The notes beneath the pieces are model-generated. The model was not told where the DNA came from. It did no database searches and saw only the letters and a list, made by a program, of their open reading frames with translations. Positions 32,987-42,334 of a stretch of 64,000 bases of DNA are shown in pieces. The position numbers were made by a program, and so were the translations under genes. Within the stretch, counting starts at the first letter, position 1. Each line of letters starts with the position of its first letter. This stretch comes from Actinomadura sp. NAK00032 (GTDB lineage Bacteria > Actinomycetota > Actinomycetes > Streptosporangiales > Streptosporangiaceae): assembly GCF_013364275.1 (NCBI RefSeq), contig NZ_CP054932.1:8680001-8744000 (forward strand), written 5' to 3'.

Positions 32987-34135
32987 TCATTGTGCGCGCC
33001 GCGCCAGGGTGGCGGCCAGCAGCAGGACGAGCAGGGCCGCGATCACGCTGAGGCCGCCGGCGACGCCGATGCCGGGGGCGGCGAACACGGTGAGCAGGAC
33101 GAGGACGGCCGTGGTCCCGATGAGCTCGGGCCGCAGGACCGTCCGGCGCATGGGCGCGTGCAACGCCCACAGCATGACGAGGACCACGGCGATCGGGACG
33201 GCGACGGCGGCGACCGCGGTCTGCTCGTCGACGTGCGCCTCCCCGGCCGAGGCGACCGCGACCTCCAGCCCGGCGCCGAGCGCGGCCAGCGCGGCGAAGA
33301 TCAGGTAGTGCCCGTAGCCCCAGGCGAAGCACCAGTCGCGGCGGGCCGCGAGCCCCTCGCCGGCGGGTTCGGAGAAGTAGATCCACCAGAGCGTGAACAG
33401 GATGGCGAGGCCCGCCAGGGCGATCGTGACGAGGTCGGCGTGCACGCCGTGCGCGACGACGTCCTGCACGGCGTTCGTCGCGGCGAGGACGCTCTCGCCC
33501 AGCAGGATGATGGTGAACAGGCCGTACCGTTCGGCGATGTGGTGCGGGTGCCAGGTCGTCATGCCGCGCCGCTCGGCGATCGGCGGCACCGACAGGTCGA
33601 GCAGGACGAGGACGAGGAACACCCACCACGGCCCGCCGCCCGGCAGCGCGAGCCGCGACACCCACAGCACCTGGACGAGCGAGACGCCCACGGCGTAGCG
33701 CAGCGCCGTCGCGCGTCCCTCGGGGTGGGCGGCCGCCGCGCGCAGCCACAGGCCCACCAGGCCGACCCGCATGACGAGGTACCCGAAGGTGACCGTGGCG
33801 AAGTCGCCGTCGAACGCGGCGGGCACCCCGGCCGCGAGGAGCAGGACGCCCGCGAGCTGCACGAACGTCATGACCCGGTACGGGACGTCGTCGGTGTCGT
33901 AGGCGGACGCGAACCAGGTGAAGTTCATCCACGCCCACCAGATCGCGAAGAACACGGCGAGGAACGGCCCGACGGCGTCCCCCGCGTGCCCCTGCTCGAT
34001 CGCGTGGGCGAGCCGCCCGGCGGCCTGCGAGACGGCGGCGACGAAGGTCAGGTCGAAGAGCAGTTCCAGCGGGCTGGACACGCGGTGCGGTTCGGCCAGG
34101 TCGCGCGGGACCATCCGGGTGCGGATCGACGGCAT
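32987..34135 (-). CDS. low temperature requirement protein A (LtrA)
   Basis: 382 residues with about ten to twelve membrane helices. The start is characteristic of LtrA proteins: VSSPLELLFDLTFVAAVSQAAGRLAH, WWAWMNFTWFASAYDTDD, then ERYGLFTIILLGESVLA. The family is named from a Listeria cold-growth phenotype, and its biochemical role is unknown. It runs leftwards, 40 bases upstream of the P450 gene in the same direction. Confidence 0.88.
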   Translation of the reverse strand: MPSIRTRMVPRDLAEPHRVSSPLELLFDLTFVAAVSQAAGRLAHAIEQGHAGDAVGPFLAVFFAIWWAWMNFTWFASAYDTDDVPYRVMTFVQLAGVLLLAAGVPAAFDGDFATVTFGYLVMRVGLVGLWLRAAAAHPEGRATALRYAVGVSLVQVLWVSRLALPGGGPWWVFLVLVLLDLSVPPIAERRGMTTWHPHHIAERYGLFTIILLGESVLAATNAVQDVVAHGVHADLVTIALAGLAILFTLWWIYFSEPAGEGLAARRDWCFAWGYGHYLIFAALAALGAGLEVAVASAGEAHVDEQTAVAAVAVPIAVVLVMLWALHAPMRRTVLRPELIGTTAVLVLLTVFAAPGIGVAGGLSVIAALLVLLLAATLARRAQ

Positions 34136-34252
34136 CCGCTCACCCTAGAACGGCGGCCCGCCCGCGCCGGGGAGCGAGCGGGCCGAGCGCCCGCCCCGGA
34201 CCGCCGCGAATAAACTGGGACGGTCGGGTCTGGAGCGACGAAGGGGACCGCC

Positions 34253-35128
34253 ACGGACGATTCGCTCGACGATGCCGCGTCGGTGTTCGCGGGGCTGCGT
34301 CCCCGGCTGTTCGGCATCGCCTACCAGATGCTCGGCAGCGTCGCCGAAGCGGAGGACATCGTCCAGGAGACCTGGCTCCGCTGGCAGACGGCGGAGCGCG
34401 CGGAGATCCGCGAACCGGCCGCGTTCCTGGTGACGGTGGCGACGCGGCTGGCGATCAACGTCGTGCGGTCCGCGCGGAAGCGGCGCGAGCACTACGTGGG
34501 CCCGTGGCTGCCCGAGCCCGTGGACACCGCCGCCGGCCCCGAGGCGGGCGCCGAGCGGGCCGCGGACGTGGAGCTGGCCGTCCTCCTGCTGCTGGAGCGG
34601 CTGTCCCCGCCGGAACGGGCGGCGTACGTGCTGCGCGAGTCGTTCGACTACCCGTTCCCGGAGATCGCGGCGATCCTCCAGGTGACGGAGGCGAACGCGC
34701 GGCAGCTCGCCAGCCGGGCGCGGCGGCGGATCGCGGCGGAGCGGCGCAACCCGGTGAGCCGGACCGAGCACCGGCGGCTGCTGGAGGCGTTCATCGCGGC
34801 GGCCCGCACCGGCGACCTCGACGCGCTGGAGGAACTGCTCGCCGAGGACGCGGTCAGCTACAGCGACGGCGGCGGCGCGGTGCGCGGCGCCGCGCGGCTC
34901 CCGGTGGCCGGACGCGCGCGGGTCGCGAAGTTCATCGCGGCGTTCGCGCCCCGGTTCTGGCCGGGCGCGACCGTCGCGTGGGTCGAGGCGAACGGCCGCC
35001 CGGCGGCGCTCGTGTCGCGGGACGGCACCCCGTTCGCGCTGGTGGCGATCGGCGCGTCCGACGCGGGCGTCGACCGGCTGATGTGGGTGCTGAACCCGGG
35101 CAAGCTGCACGGGTTCCCGGCCCGCTGA
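34253..35128 (+). CDS. SigJ-type (ECF41-like) sigma factor with SnoaL-like C-terminal domain
   Basis: The conventional start is a GTG at 34283 (281 residues), but it has no Shine-Dalgarno and cuts the usual N-terminus. The in-frame ACG at 34253 has AAGGGG about seven bases upstream and restores ten residues (TDDSLDDAAS) before FAGLRPRLFGIAYQMLGS. I list the longer form. Region 2 (EAEDIVQETWLRWQ) and region 4 (LSPPERAAYVLRESFDYPFPEIAAILQ) are complete. A SnoaL/NTF2-like domain (about 175-285) closes the protein, as in sigma J and ECF41, where it modulates activity without a separate anti-sigma. It converges on the acyltransferase gene. Confidence 0.85.
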   Translation, partial: TDDSLDDAASVFAGLRPRLFGIAYQMLGSVAEAEDIVQETWLRWQTAERAEIREPAAFLVTVATRLAINVVRSARKRREHYVGPWLPEPVDTAAGPEAGAERAADVELAVLLLLERLSPPERAAYVLRESFDYPFPEIAAILQVTEANARQLASRARRRIAAERRNPVSRTEHRRLLEAFIAAARTGDLDALEELLAEDAVSYSDGGGAVRGAARLPVAGRARVAKFIAAFAPRFWPGATVAWVEANGRPAALVSRDGTPFALVAIGASDAGVDRLMWVLNPGKLHGFPAR

Positions 35129-35150
35129 GCCGGCGGGCCGAGCCGGTCGG

Positions 35151-36113
<963 letters not shown>

Positions 36114-36126
36114 CCGGGCTTCCCTT

Positions 36127-37143
36127 TCAGGCGCGTCCGAGCAGGTGCGTGAGCCGGCCGTGGCCGAGGCCCTGCGCGGCGGCGAAGTCGGCGAACGCGG
36201 CCTCGGAGCTGTACTTGGGACGCCAGGAAAGCTCGTCCTCCAGCGCCGTGACGTCGATGACCCGGCCGTAGGTCAGCCAGCGCAGCAGCTCGGGCGAGAA
36301 CCCGGACAGGCCGGCGAAGCGGCGCCCCATGTCGCCGAGCACCGAGATGGACGGCGACGGGACCGGCATGTACGGCCGCCCGGCCCGGCGGAGCGCCTGG
36401 GAGAGCAGCAGCACGCCCTCCCCGGCGACGTTGAAGCAGCCGGGGTGGTCCTCGGTGGTCATGCGGCGCAGCACCTCGACGCCGTCGTCCTCGTGGACGA
36501 ACTGCAGCCGCGGGTCGAAGCCCAGCACGGTCGGGACGACCGGCAGGTGCAGGTACCGGGTGAGCGGGGAGTCGACGCCGGGGCCGAGGAGGTTCGCGAA
36601 CCGCAGCACCGACACGGTCAGGTCGGAGCGGCGCCGCATCAGCCCGCGGACGTAGCCCTCCACCTCGACCGCGTCCTTGGCGTAGCCGGACCGCGGCGGC
36701 TCGGCGGGCTCGTCCCGCTCGGTGAACACGGCCGGGTCCATCGGCGACGACCCGTACACGGCGGCCGAGGACCGCACGACGAGCTTGCGCATGTCGGGCG
36801 AGCGCTGGCACGCCGCGAGCAGCTGCATCGTGCCGATGATGTTGAGCTCTTTGGCCTTCGCCCGGGAGGCGGACGAGGACGTCACCAGGTTGAGGTGCAC
36901 CACGGTGTCCACCCCGGCGGACGCGATGATCTTCGCGATGCCGGGCGTGCGGATGTCCACGCGGACGAACTCGGTGCGGCCGAGGCCCTCGGTGGGCGGC
37001 ACCGTGTCCACGCCGATGACGCGCTCGATGCCCGGGTCCGCCTGGAGCGCGTTCGCGACCCGCGCCCCCAGGAAACGGGACACGCCCGTGACGAGGACGA
37101 CACGGGCCGCGGCGGTGGGCATGGAGGACACTGTGCGCCCCAC
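36127..37143 (-). CDS. NAD-dependent epimerase/dehydratase (extended SDR family)
   Basis: Up to 338 residues from GTG at 37143; an ATG at 37122 starts MPTAAARVVLVTGVSRFLG and is the likelier start by homology. The Rossmann motif is VTGVSRFLGARV, the catalytic region carries SSAAVYG and YAKDAVE (YxxxK), and the length is that of GalE-type sugar nucleotide epimerases. It corresponds to the galE2-like gene of the conserved actinobacterial block. The nucleotide-sugar substrate is unknown. Confidence 0.85.
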   Translation of the reverse strand: MGRTVSSMPTAAARVVLVTGVSRFLGARVANALQADPGIERVIGVDTVPPTEGLGRTEFVRVDIRTPGIAKIIASAGVDTVVHLNLVTSSSASRAKAKELNIIGTMQLLAACQRSPDMRKLVVRSSAAVYGSSPMDPAVFTERDEPAEPPRSGYAKDAVEVEGYVRGLMRRRSDLTVSVLRFANLLGPGVDSPLTRYLHLPVVPTVLGFDPRLQFVHEDDGVEVLRRMTTEDHPGCFNVAGEGVLLLSQALRRAGRPYMPVPSPSISVLGDMGRRFAGLSGFSPELLRWLTYGRVIDVTALEDELSWRPKYSSEAAFADFAAAQGLGHGRLTHLLGRA

Positions 37144-37169
37144 CCCTTACAGCTGGGCTGCCGGTGTGA

Positions 37170-37268
37170 TCACTTCTTGTTGCGGCGCTGGATACGCGTC
37201 TTCTTCAGCAGCTTGCGGTGCTTCTTCTTCGCCATGCGCTTGCGACGCTTCTTGATGACAGAGCCCAC
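37170..37268 (-). CDS. 32-residue basic AURKAIP1/COX24-domain protein (bS-type ribosomal-like peptide)
   Basis: A GTG at 37268 starts a 32-residue peptide of mostly Lys/Arg: MGSVIKKRRKRMAKKKHRKL and ending RIQRRNKK. It is almost the same as the 33-residue Rv0500B of M. tuberculosis as recalled. The AURKAIP1/COX24 domain is related to a mitochondrial small-subunit ribosomal protein, and actinobacterial versions have been seen bound to ribosomes near the decoding centre. Easily missed because of its size. Confidence 0.85.
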   Translation of the reverse strand: MGSVIKKRRKRMAKKKHRKLLKKTRIQRRNKK

Positions 37269-37699
37269 GGGACCTCGCTCGGCGTATCGGGATCGTACAG
37301 GAGGCGACCGTGCCGCAAGCGAGCATGGCTCGGTGAGCGCGCACGGTCCGCCGCCCAAGGGTACCGCCGAACAGACGCAGATCATGCCGCGCCCCACCCG
37401 CGGCAGGTCCGGCGTCCGGCACCGCGCGTCGCACGGCGCCGGGCACCGTTCCGCCGGGGCGGGCGGACACGCCGCCCGTCCCGCTCGGTGTCCGGACCGT
37501 CTCGCCGGATCGCGGGGCGCGGGGGCTGCTCGCCCCCGTTCCCCGGACGCCGGCTCCGGTGGCCGCGGTGCGGCCGCCGGCCGGTCCTCGTCCTGCTTCC
37601 CCAGCTCCGGGGCGGTCCGTGCGGATCGCCCCGGCGCCCCCTGCGCGGCCGGGTGTCGAGTTCGCGGCGGGGTCGTGGCTCATGCCCCGCCCTTACCCG
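37269..37699. other. 431-base intergenic region, no gene recognised
   Basis: Very GC-rich, with only low-complexity Gly/Ala/Pro/Arg frames. The one long minus-strand frame (start 37683) runs through the 32-residue gene out of phase and shows no domain. It presumably holds the promoter of the downstream small gene. Confidence 0.5.
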
Positions 37700-37903
37700 C
37701 TATCCGGCTTCGATGTACGCGTCGCGCAGGTAGTCGTGTACGGCCTGCTCGGGAACCCGGAACGAGCGGCCCACGCGGATCGCGGGAAGCTCGCCCGAGT
37801 GGACGAGGCGGTAGACGGTCATCTTGGACACCCGCATCACCGCCGCCACTTCGGCCACGGTCAGGAACCTGACCTCGCTCAGAGGTCGCTCGCCTGAGGT
37901 CAT
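37700..37903 (-). CDS. excisionase/MerR-like helix-turn-helix protein
   Basis: 67 residues from ATG at 37903. FLTVAEVAAVMRVSKMTVYRLVHSGELPAIRVGRSFRVPE is a complete winged helix-turn-helix of the excisionase family, the actinobacterial orthologue of Rv0500A. It is conserved throughout the phylum next to the AURKAIP1-like peptide and galE-like gene. It is small and is a likely DNA-binding regulator with unknown targets. It is not a phage excisionase, since no integrase is present. Confidence 0.85.
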   Translation of the reverse strand: MTSGERPLSEVRFLTVAEVAAVMRVSKMTVYRLVHSGELPAIRVGRSFRVPEQAVHDYLRDAYIEAG

Positions 37904-38254
37904 CGGACGCCCTCTTCCACACGTGCCGCGCACCGGCCCTTCGGGTGACTTTGATCACGCACGTGTACTTCTCCAGCGTAAATCTCGTATCGGCAGTCGC
38001 AAGAGGGGAGTTCCGCACATTTCCGTATCCCGACCTGACTCCCGGGTGACAGTGCTACTCCCGCACGCAGCGTGGACGCGACGGCACTGACCGTGTCGCG
38101 ACGAACGGTTGTCAACCAGGACCACGCTTTGACCTGCGGTTCCGCAGTCACCGATGGCGCCGCGCAAGCCCATGCGTCCCGCTACGGCCGCCCTGTCACA
38201 CCGCGTGACAGGTGAAGCGGGCGCCAGCCCCGTCCAGCCCGGAGGTAACCGGAC
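37904..38254. other. 351-base intergenic region between the HTH gene and the phosphatase
   Basis: GC content falls noticeably here. An 83-codon minus-strand frame (38151-37900) overlaps the HTH start by four bases but shows no domain and has atypical composition, so I do not call it. The segment around 37960-38040 is AT-richer and probably holds the HTH gene promoter. The inverted repeat at 38192-38212 is listed separately. Confidence 0.45.
38192..38212. terminator. perfect 8-bp inverted repeat downstream of the phosphatase (terminator or operator)
   Basis: CCTGTCAC (38192-38199) and GTGACAGG (38205-38212) are exact inverted copies around five bases. They lie 43 bases beyond the phosphatase stop codon on the side where its transcript ends. 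There is no T-tract, as is common in actinobacterial terminators. A regulator site cannot be excluded. Confidence 0.5.
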
Positions 38255-39112
38255 TCAGGCCGCCGGGAGCAGGCCGGCGCGATCGAGGATGTAGGCGGTC
38301 AGCGGCGCGTAGTGGTGCGGGGAGACGCCGTCGTCGAGCGGCACGACCACGTCGATCTTGCCTTCGGCGGCGCCGGCGAACAGCGCCGGGTCGTTACAGT
38401 CCGCGAACCCCACGGTGTCGATGCCCGCCTGACCGGCGGCGCCGGCCCAGCCGTGGTCGGCGATGGCCAGATCCGGCCAGATATCAGGTTTAGCTTCCCC
38501 GGAACCCGCGGAGGCGCTAGTGGAGGCCCCGGAGGAGAGCTCCCGGAGCATGGCCTCCATGGGGTGCGGGTCGTGCGTGTGGTGGGTCCGCTGGTCGTCG
38601 CCCTCCAGCATCGCGACGCCCGGCTCGGCGTACACGATGCGGCGCAGGTCCGAGCCGCCGTACCCGGTCTCGATCTCGTACGTCCAGCCGGCCGCGGGCG
38701 TCAGCACCCGGCAGCCCGCCGCCGCCAGCGCCCGCGCGACCGCCTGGTACAGCGGCGTCAGCGTCGCCGGATGGCCCGTCGCGACGACCACGTCCTCCCG
38801 CCGGCGGGCGGCGAGGCCGATGCGCTCGCCCATCGCCCCGAGCGTGTCGATCGTGATGTCGGGGTCGATGGTGTCGTCCCCGAACAGGTGCCTGGGGTCG
38901 GGGTTGACGCCGCAGCGCTCGACCATCATCTCCAGCACGGCCGACTCCGTCCACGACGGCTTCAGCTCCAGGCCGAACTGGTAGTACGGGTTCCCGGCGG
39001 CCATCCGCCGGTAGTGCAGCAGGTTGTTCTGGCGCGGCGTCGCCACCTCGCCGGCGATCATCGTCCGGACGAGGTGGGCGCGCAGCTCGTCCCGGCTCGG
39101 TGCCGTCTCCAT
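38255..39112 (-). CDS. phosphatase-family protein (PF15698-like) next to acuC
   Basis: 285 residues from ATG at 39112 (METAPSRDELRAHLVRTMIAGEVATPRQNNLLHYRRMA). This family is annotated as phosphatase and regularly follows acuC in actinomycetes. VVVATGHPATLTPLYQAV and LAIADHGWAGAAGQAGIDTVGFADCNDPAL are the conserved blocks. A Ser/Ala/Gly-rich insertion (about 205-218) separates the two halves. It starts 11 bases after the acuC stop, in one operon. The biochemical substrate is unknown. Confidence 0.75.
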   Translation of the reverse strand: METAPSRDELRAHLVRTMIAGEVATPRQNNLLHYRRMAAGNPYYQFGLELKPSWTESAVLEMMVERCGVNPDPRHLFGDDTIDPDITIDTLGAMGERIGLAARRREDVVVATGHPATLTPLYQAVARALAAAGCRVLTPAAGWTYEIETGYGGSDLRRIVYAEPGVAMLEGDDQRTHHTHDPHPMEAMLRELSSGASTSASAGSGEAKPDIWPDLAIADHGWAGAAGQAGIDTVGFADCNDPALFAGAAEGKIDVVVPLDDGVSPHHYAPLTAYILDRAGLLPAA

Positions 39113-39123
39113 GGTCGTCGGCC

Positions 39124-40338
39124 TCACTCGTCGGTCATCGGGTCGAGGCCGTGCTCGGGGAAGACCGCCCGCCGCGTCGCCAGGATCGCCTGGTCGACCG
39201 GGTTGGCCGGGTCGTAGCCGTCCCCCCACCTGCCGAACTCCACCACGTCGGTCCCGTCCGTCATCCGGCGCGGGGCTATCTCGTCGGTCCGCAGCCGGAC
39301 GAAGTCGCGCCACGTCTGCGGGGTCGCGGTGTCCGGCGGGATCGGCCCGCCGGCCGCCTCGGCGAGCAGGTGCGTCCACGCGCGCGGGACGACCTGGACC
39401 AGCTCGTAGCCGCCGCCGCCGGTGAGGACCCAGCGGCCGCCGGCGGTCTCGTGCGCCAGCCGGTGCAGCCGCTCGTAGGCCGTCCGCTGCCCGTCCACGC
39501 TGAGGATGAGGTGCGCGAGCGGGTCGAGCGCGTGCCCGTCGGCGCCCTGCTGGGTGACGAGGACGTCGGGCCGGAACCGGCGCAGCAGCGGCGGGACGAT
39601 CGCGTCGAACGCGCGCAGCCACGGCCGGTCGCCGGTGCCGGGCGGCAGGGAGATGTTGGCGGACGTGCCCTCGGCGCCCGTCTCGCCCGGGAAGCCGGTG
39701 CCGGGGAACAGCGTGCGCGGCGACTCGTGCAGGCTGATCGTCAGCACCCGCGGGTCGTCGTAGAACGCGGCCTGGACGCCGTCGCCGTGGTGGACGTCGA
39801 TGTCGACGTAGGCGACGCGCTCGGCGCCGTTCTCCAGCAGCCACGCGATCGCGATCGCCGGGTCGTTGTAGACGCAGAAGCCGCTGGCGGCGCCGGGGAG
39901 CGCGTGGTGCAGGCCGCCGGAGATGTTCGCGCCGTGCTCGGCCCCGCCCGTCCACACGGCCTCGGCGGCGGCGACCGACGCGCCCGCGACCAGCGCGGAC
40001 GCGTCGTGCATGCCGAGGAAGACCGGGTTGTCGGCGGTGCCGAGCCCGTGCCGCTCGTCGGGCAGCCCGGTCTCGCCGGCGTGCTTGACCGCCGCGATGT
40101 AGGACTCCTCGTGGACGAGCCGCAGCAGCTTGTCGTCGGCCGCCTCGAACGGCGACACCCGCACGTTCGGACGGTCCAGGACGCCGAGTTCGCGCGCCAG
40201 CGCCATCGTCAGCTCGACGCGCACGGGGTTCATGGGGTGGCCGGGGCCGAAGTCGTAGGAGATGAGCCGCTCGTCCCAGAAAATCGCCAGTCCGCAGTTC
40301 TCGGGCTCGGAGGATGGGGACGAATCGGGACCGCTCAT
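39124..40338 (-). CDS. acuC: acetoin utilization protein AcuC (class I histone-deacetylase-like)
   Basis: 404 residues. FGPGHPMNPVRVELT, GGLHHALPGAASGFCVYNDPAIAI, VDIDVHHGDGVQAAFYDD and GGYEL contain the active-site histidines and zinc ligands (Asp/His/Asp) of arginase-fold deacetylases. AcuC-type enzymes deacetylate and reactivate acetyl-CoA synthetase. It is followed by the phosphatase gene in the same operon. It is divergent from the esterase gene at 40528, with a repeat-containing gap between. Confidence 0.93.
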   Translation of the reverse strand: MSGPDSSPSSEPENCGLAIFWDERLISYDFGPGHPMNPVRVELTMALARELGVLDRPNVRVSPFEAADDKLLRLVHEESYIAAVKHAGETGLPDERHGLGTADNPVFLGMHDASALVAGASVAAAEAVWTGGAEHGANISGGLHHALPGAASGFCVYNDPAIAIAWLLENGAERVAYVDIDVHHGDGVQAAFYDDPRVLTISLHESPRTLFPGTGFPGETGAEGTSANISLPPGTGDRPWLRAFDAIVPPLLRRFRPDVLVTQQGADGHALDPLAHLILSVDGQRTAYERLHRLAHETAGGRWVLTGGGGYELVQVVPRAWTHLLAEAAGGPIPPDTATPQTWRDFVRLRTDEIAPRRMTDGTDVVEFGRWGDGYDPANPVDQAILATRRAVFPEHGLDPMTDE

Positions 40339-40392
40339 GACCTCACGGTATCGCGAGCGTCACGTGGCCTGGCTCACATATCCGGGGCGCCC

Positions 40393-40434
40393 GCCGGGAC
40401 GTCCGCCGGGACGTACGCCGGGGCGTACGCCGGG
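40393..40434. repeat. 12-bp tandem repeat in the acuC/esterase intergenic region
   Basis: Units GCCGGGACGTCC, GCCGGGACGTAC, GCCGGGGCGTAC and a partial GCCGGGA lie head to tail (40393, 40405, 40417, 40429). Each contains a near-palindromic GACGTC/GTAC core. They lie between the divergent acuC and esterase starts and could be operators or simple slippage repeats. Confidence 0.6.
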
Positions 40435-40527
40435 AGCCTCCCGGCCCCGTTTCGGCACTGTGACGTGAGTTACCTGCCAAAAACGGGCATACCGATCACA
40501 CGACACGAAAACACCAAAGGGGGGTCC

Positions 40528-41508
40528 ATGGACAGCCCGAGCGTTCGCAGCCGAGCGATCAGCAGCGCTCTGCGCCTGGGCGTCCGGCCTCTGATGCAGT
40601 ACCTCCCCGGCCACACCACCGGGCTCCGGACCGCCCGTTCCACCGTGGACGCCGCGTCATTACTGATGCGGCCCCACCCCGGCGTCCGGATCGAGGGACT
40701 GGACGAGCGGCAGGAGGACGACGGCGAGGAGCGCCGGGTCAAGGGCGAATGGGTCGCCCCCCGGGACGCCGCGAAGCGCCGGCGGCCCCGCGGAGCCGTC
40801 CTCTACCTGCACGGCGGCGGCTACGTGGCGTGCTCGCCGCGCACCCACCGGCCGATGACGTCGCGGCTCGCGCACGACACCGGGCTGCCCGTCCTCGCGC
40901 TGCGCTACCGGCTGGCGCCCGAGCACCCGTTCCCCGCGCCGCTGGAGGACGCCGTCGCCGCCTACCGGTGGCTGCTCGCGCGGGGCGTGCCCGCGTCCCG
41001 CATCGTCATCGCGGGCGACTCGGCCGGCGGCCACCTCGCCGCCGTCCTCGCCGGGGAGATCTGCCGGCTGGACCTGCCGAACCCCGCCGGCGTCGCCCTG
41101 TTCTCGCCCTGGGTTGACCTGACCTGCGAACTGTCCATCCAGGCGCAGGAGCGCGCCCGCGACCCCTACATCAGCGCCTCCTCGGCACGCCGGATCGCGC
41201 GGCTCGTGGTGGGCCCGGCCGGTTTCGACGACCCGCGGCTCGCCCTGCTCACCTGCGCCTGGACGGACATGCCGCCCGTCCTCATCCAGGTGGGCGGCGC
41301 CGAGGTGCTGCGCACCGAGGCCGAGGCGTTCGCCGACGCCCTGCGCAGCGCCGGCGGGGACTGCGAACTCCAGGTCTGGAACGGCCAGATGCACGTCTTC
41401 CAGATCCTGAACCGCGTCCTGCCCGAGGCGGGCGAGGCGATGGACGACGCGGCCCGCTTCATCCAGTCCGTCACCGGCCGCCCGAAGGGCCGCACGAAAG
41501 CCGCCTAG
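40528..41508 (+). CDS. alpha/beta hydrolase, hormone-sensitive-lipase family
   Basis: 326 residues from ATG at 40528. Oxyanion motif LYLHGGGYVACSPRTHR, nucleophile elbow VIAGDSAGGHLAAVLAG, acid region GGAEVLRTEAEAFAD and histidine NGQMHVFQ are intact. The HSL (family IV) group covers esterases and lipases acting on short to medium acyl esters. There is no signal peptide, so it is probably cytoplasmic. AAAGGGGGGTCC lies just before the start. Confidence 0.9.
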   Translation: MDSPSVRSRAISSALRLGVRPLMQYLPGHTTGLRTARSTVDAASLLMRPHPGVRIEGLDERQEDDGEERRVKGEWVAPRDAAKRRRPRGAVLYLHGGGYVACSPRTHRPMTSRLAHDTGLPVLALRYRLAPEHPFPAPLEDAVAAYRWLLARGVPASRIVIAGDSAGGHLAAVLAGEICRLDLPNPAGVALFSPWVDLTCELSIQAQERARDPYISASSARRIARLVVGPAGFDDPRLALLTCAWTDMPPVLIQVGGAEVLRTEAEAFADALRSAGGDCELQVWNGQMHVFQILNRVLPEAGEAMDDAARFIQSVTGRPKGRTKAA

Positions 41509-41522
41509 TCGGCCGGGCCCGC

Positions 41523-41705
41523 TCAGTCCGCCTTGTCGTCCGCCTTGTCGCGGCGGTCCTTCCCGCCGTCCCGCCGGGTGAGCCCGGCGAGGAGCGCCGC
41601 CGCGTGGTCGGCCATGAAGCGCGGGACGCGGGCCTTCAGCAGGGCCTTGTGCAGGGCGGACGCCGGGAACGGCATCCCGGCTGGACGTTCGCGCCGCTGT
41701 TGCAT
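41523..41705 (-). CDS. small hypothetical protein
   Basis: 60 residues. The central part (FPASALHKALLKARVPRFMADHAAALLAG) reads like a real helical protein, and the C-terminus is a charged Lys/Asp tail (GGKDRRDKADDKAD). No family is recognised. It converges on the esterase gene with a 14-base gap. Moderate confidence because of its size. Confidence 0.5.
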   Translation of the reverse strand: MQQRRERPAGMPFPASALHKALLKARVPRFMADHAAALLAGLTRRDGGKDRRDKADDKAD

Positions 41706-41799
41706 CCGTGTCTCCCCGAACCCAAGATCAATTCGAGCCTAACCGGGCGGCACGGGTGGCGCGGCGAATATCACGATCTTGGTCGTCCGGACCCGGCGG

Positions 41800-42240
41800 C
41801 TAGAAGCGGCCCGCGGACGCGTGCTCCAGGTCCGCCTCCTCCTCCGCCGGACGGCGCCGGCCGCCCGCCACGAAGAACCCGGCCAGCGCGGCCAGCGCGG
41901 CGCCCGCCTCCCCGACCAGGCTGATCGTCTTGTCGAGGTACCAGACGGGCTCGTGCATGTCGGGCAGCGGGCCGAGCGCCCCGGGGTCGGCGTAGTAGTA
42001 GAGGACGACGGCGCCGGCCGCGCTCGCCGCGACGAGGAACGCCAGCGCGTACACCCAGCGGGACGCGTAGGTGAGGACGAGCACGGCGACCACGCCGGCG
42101 ACCGCCGCCTGGATCCGGAAGAGGTCGTCGCCGCCGATGGACCCGCCCGCGACGTAGGCCATGTCGGGCGCGAACATCCAGTGCACGATGGCGTCGGCCG
42201 CCAGCCCGGCGGCGACGATCAGGCGGAGTATGAGTCCCAT
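41800..42240 (-). CDS. hypothetical four-helix membrane protein
   Basis: 146 residues from ATG at 42240 (MGLILRLIVAAGLAADAIVHWMF). Four hydrophobic helices (about 3-22, 43-62, 67-86, 112-130) and a charged C-terminal tail. The arrangement is reminiscent of DoxX-like small membrane proteins, but no motif confirms that. Role unknown. Confidence 0.7.
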   Translation of the reverse strand: MGLILRLIVAAGLAADAIVHWMFAPDMAYVAGGSIGGDDLFRIQAAVAGVVAVLVLTYASRWVYALAFLVAASAAGAVVLYYYADPGALGPLPDMHEPVWYLDKTISLVGEAGAALAALAGFFVAGGRRRPAEEEADLEHASAGRF

Positions 42241-42334
42241 ACCCCTAACACGAGCGCACCCCCATGGGCGGCTCAATGTTCAAAGATGAACTTTTCATGA
42301 GAAAGCCGGCGAAGGGGGCGGGCGGGGCGCGTCC

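Noticed and set aside
37147..37683. 178-codon minus-strand frame across the 32-residue basic gene
   Set aside because: Low-complexity Gly/Ala/Arg sequence, out of phase with the conserved AURKAIP1-like gene it covers.
37700..37903. Phage attachment or excision module suggested by the excisionase-like HTH
   Set aside because: No integrase, attachment repeats or phage genes nearby. The gene belongs to a conserved chromosomal block.
37900..38151. 83-codon minus-strand frame overlapping the HTH start by ATGA
   Set aside because: No domain, atypical composition, and it fills an otherwise regulatory-looking, lower-GC gap. The overlap alone is not enough.
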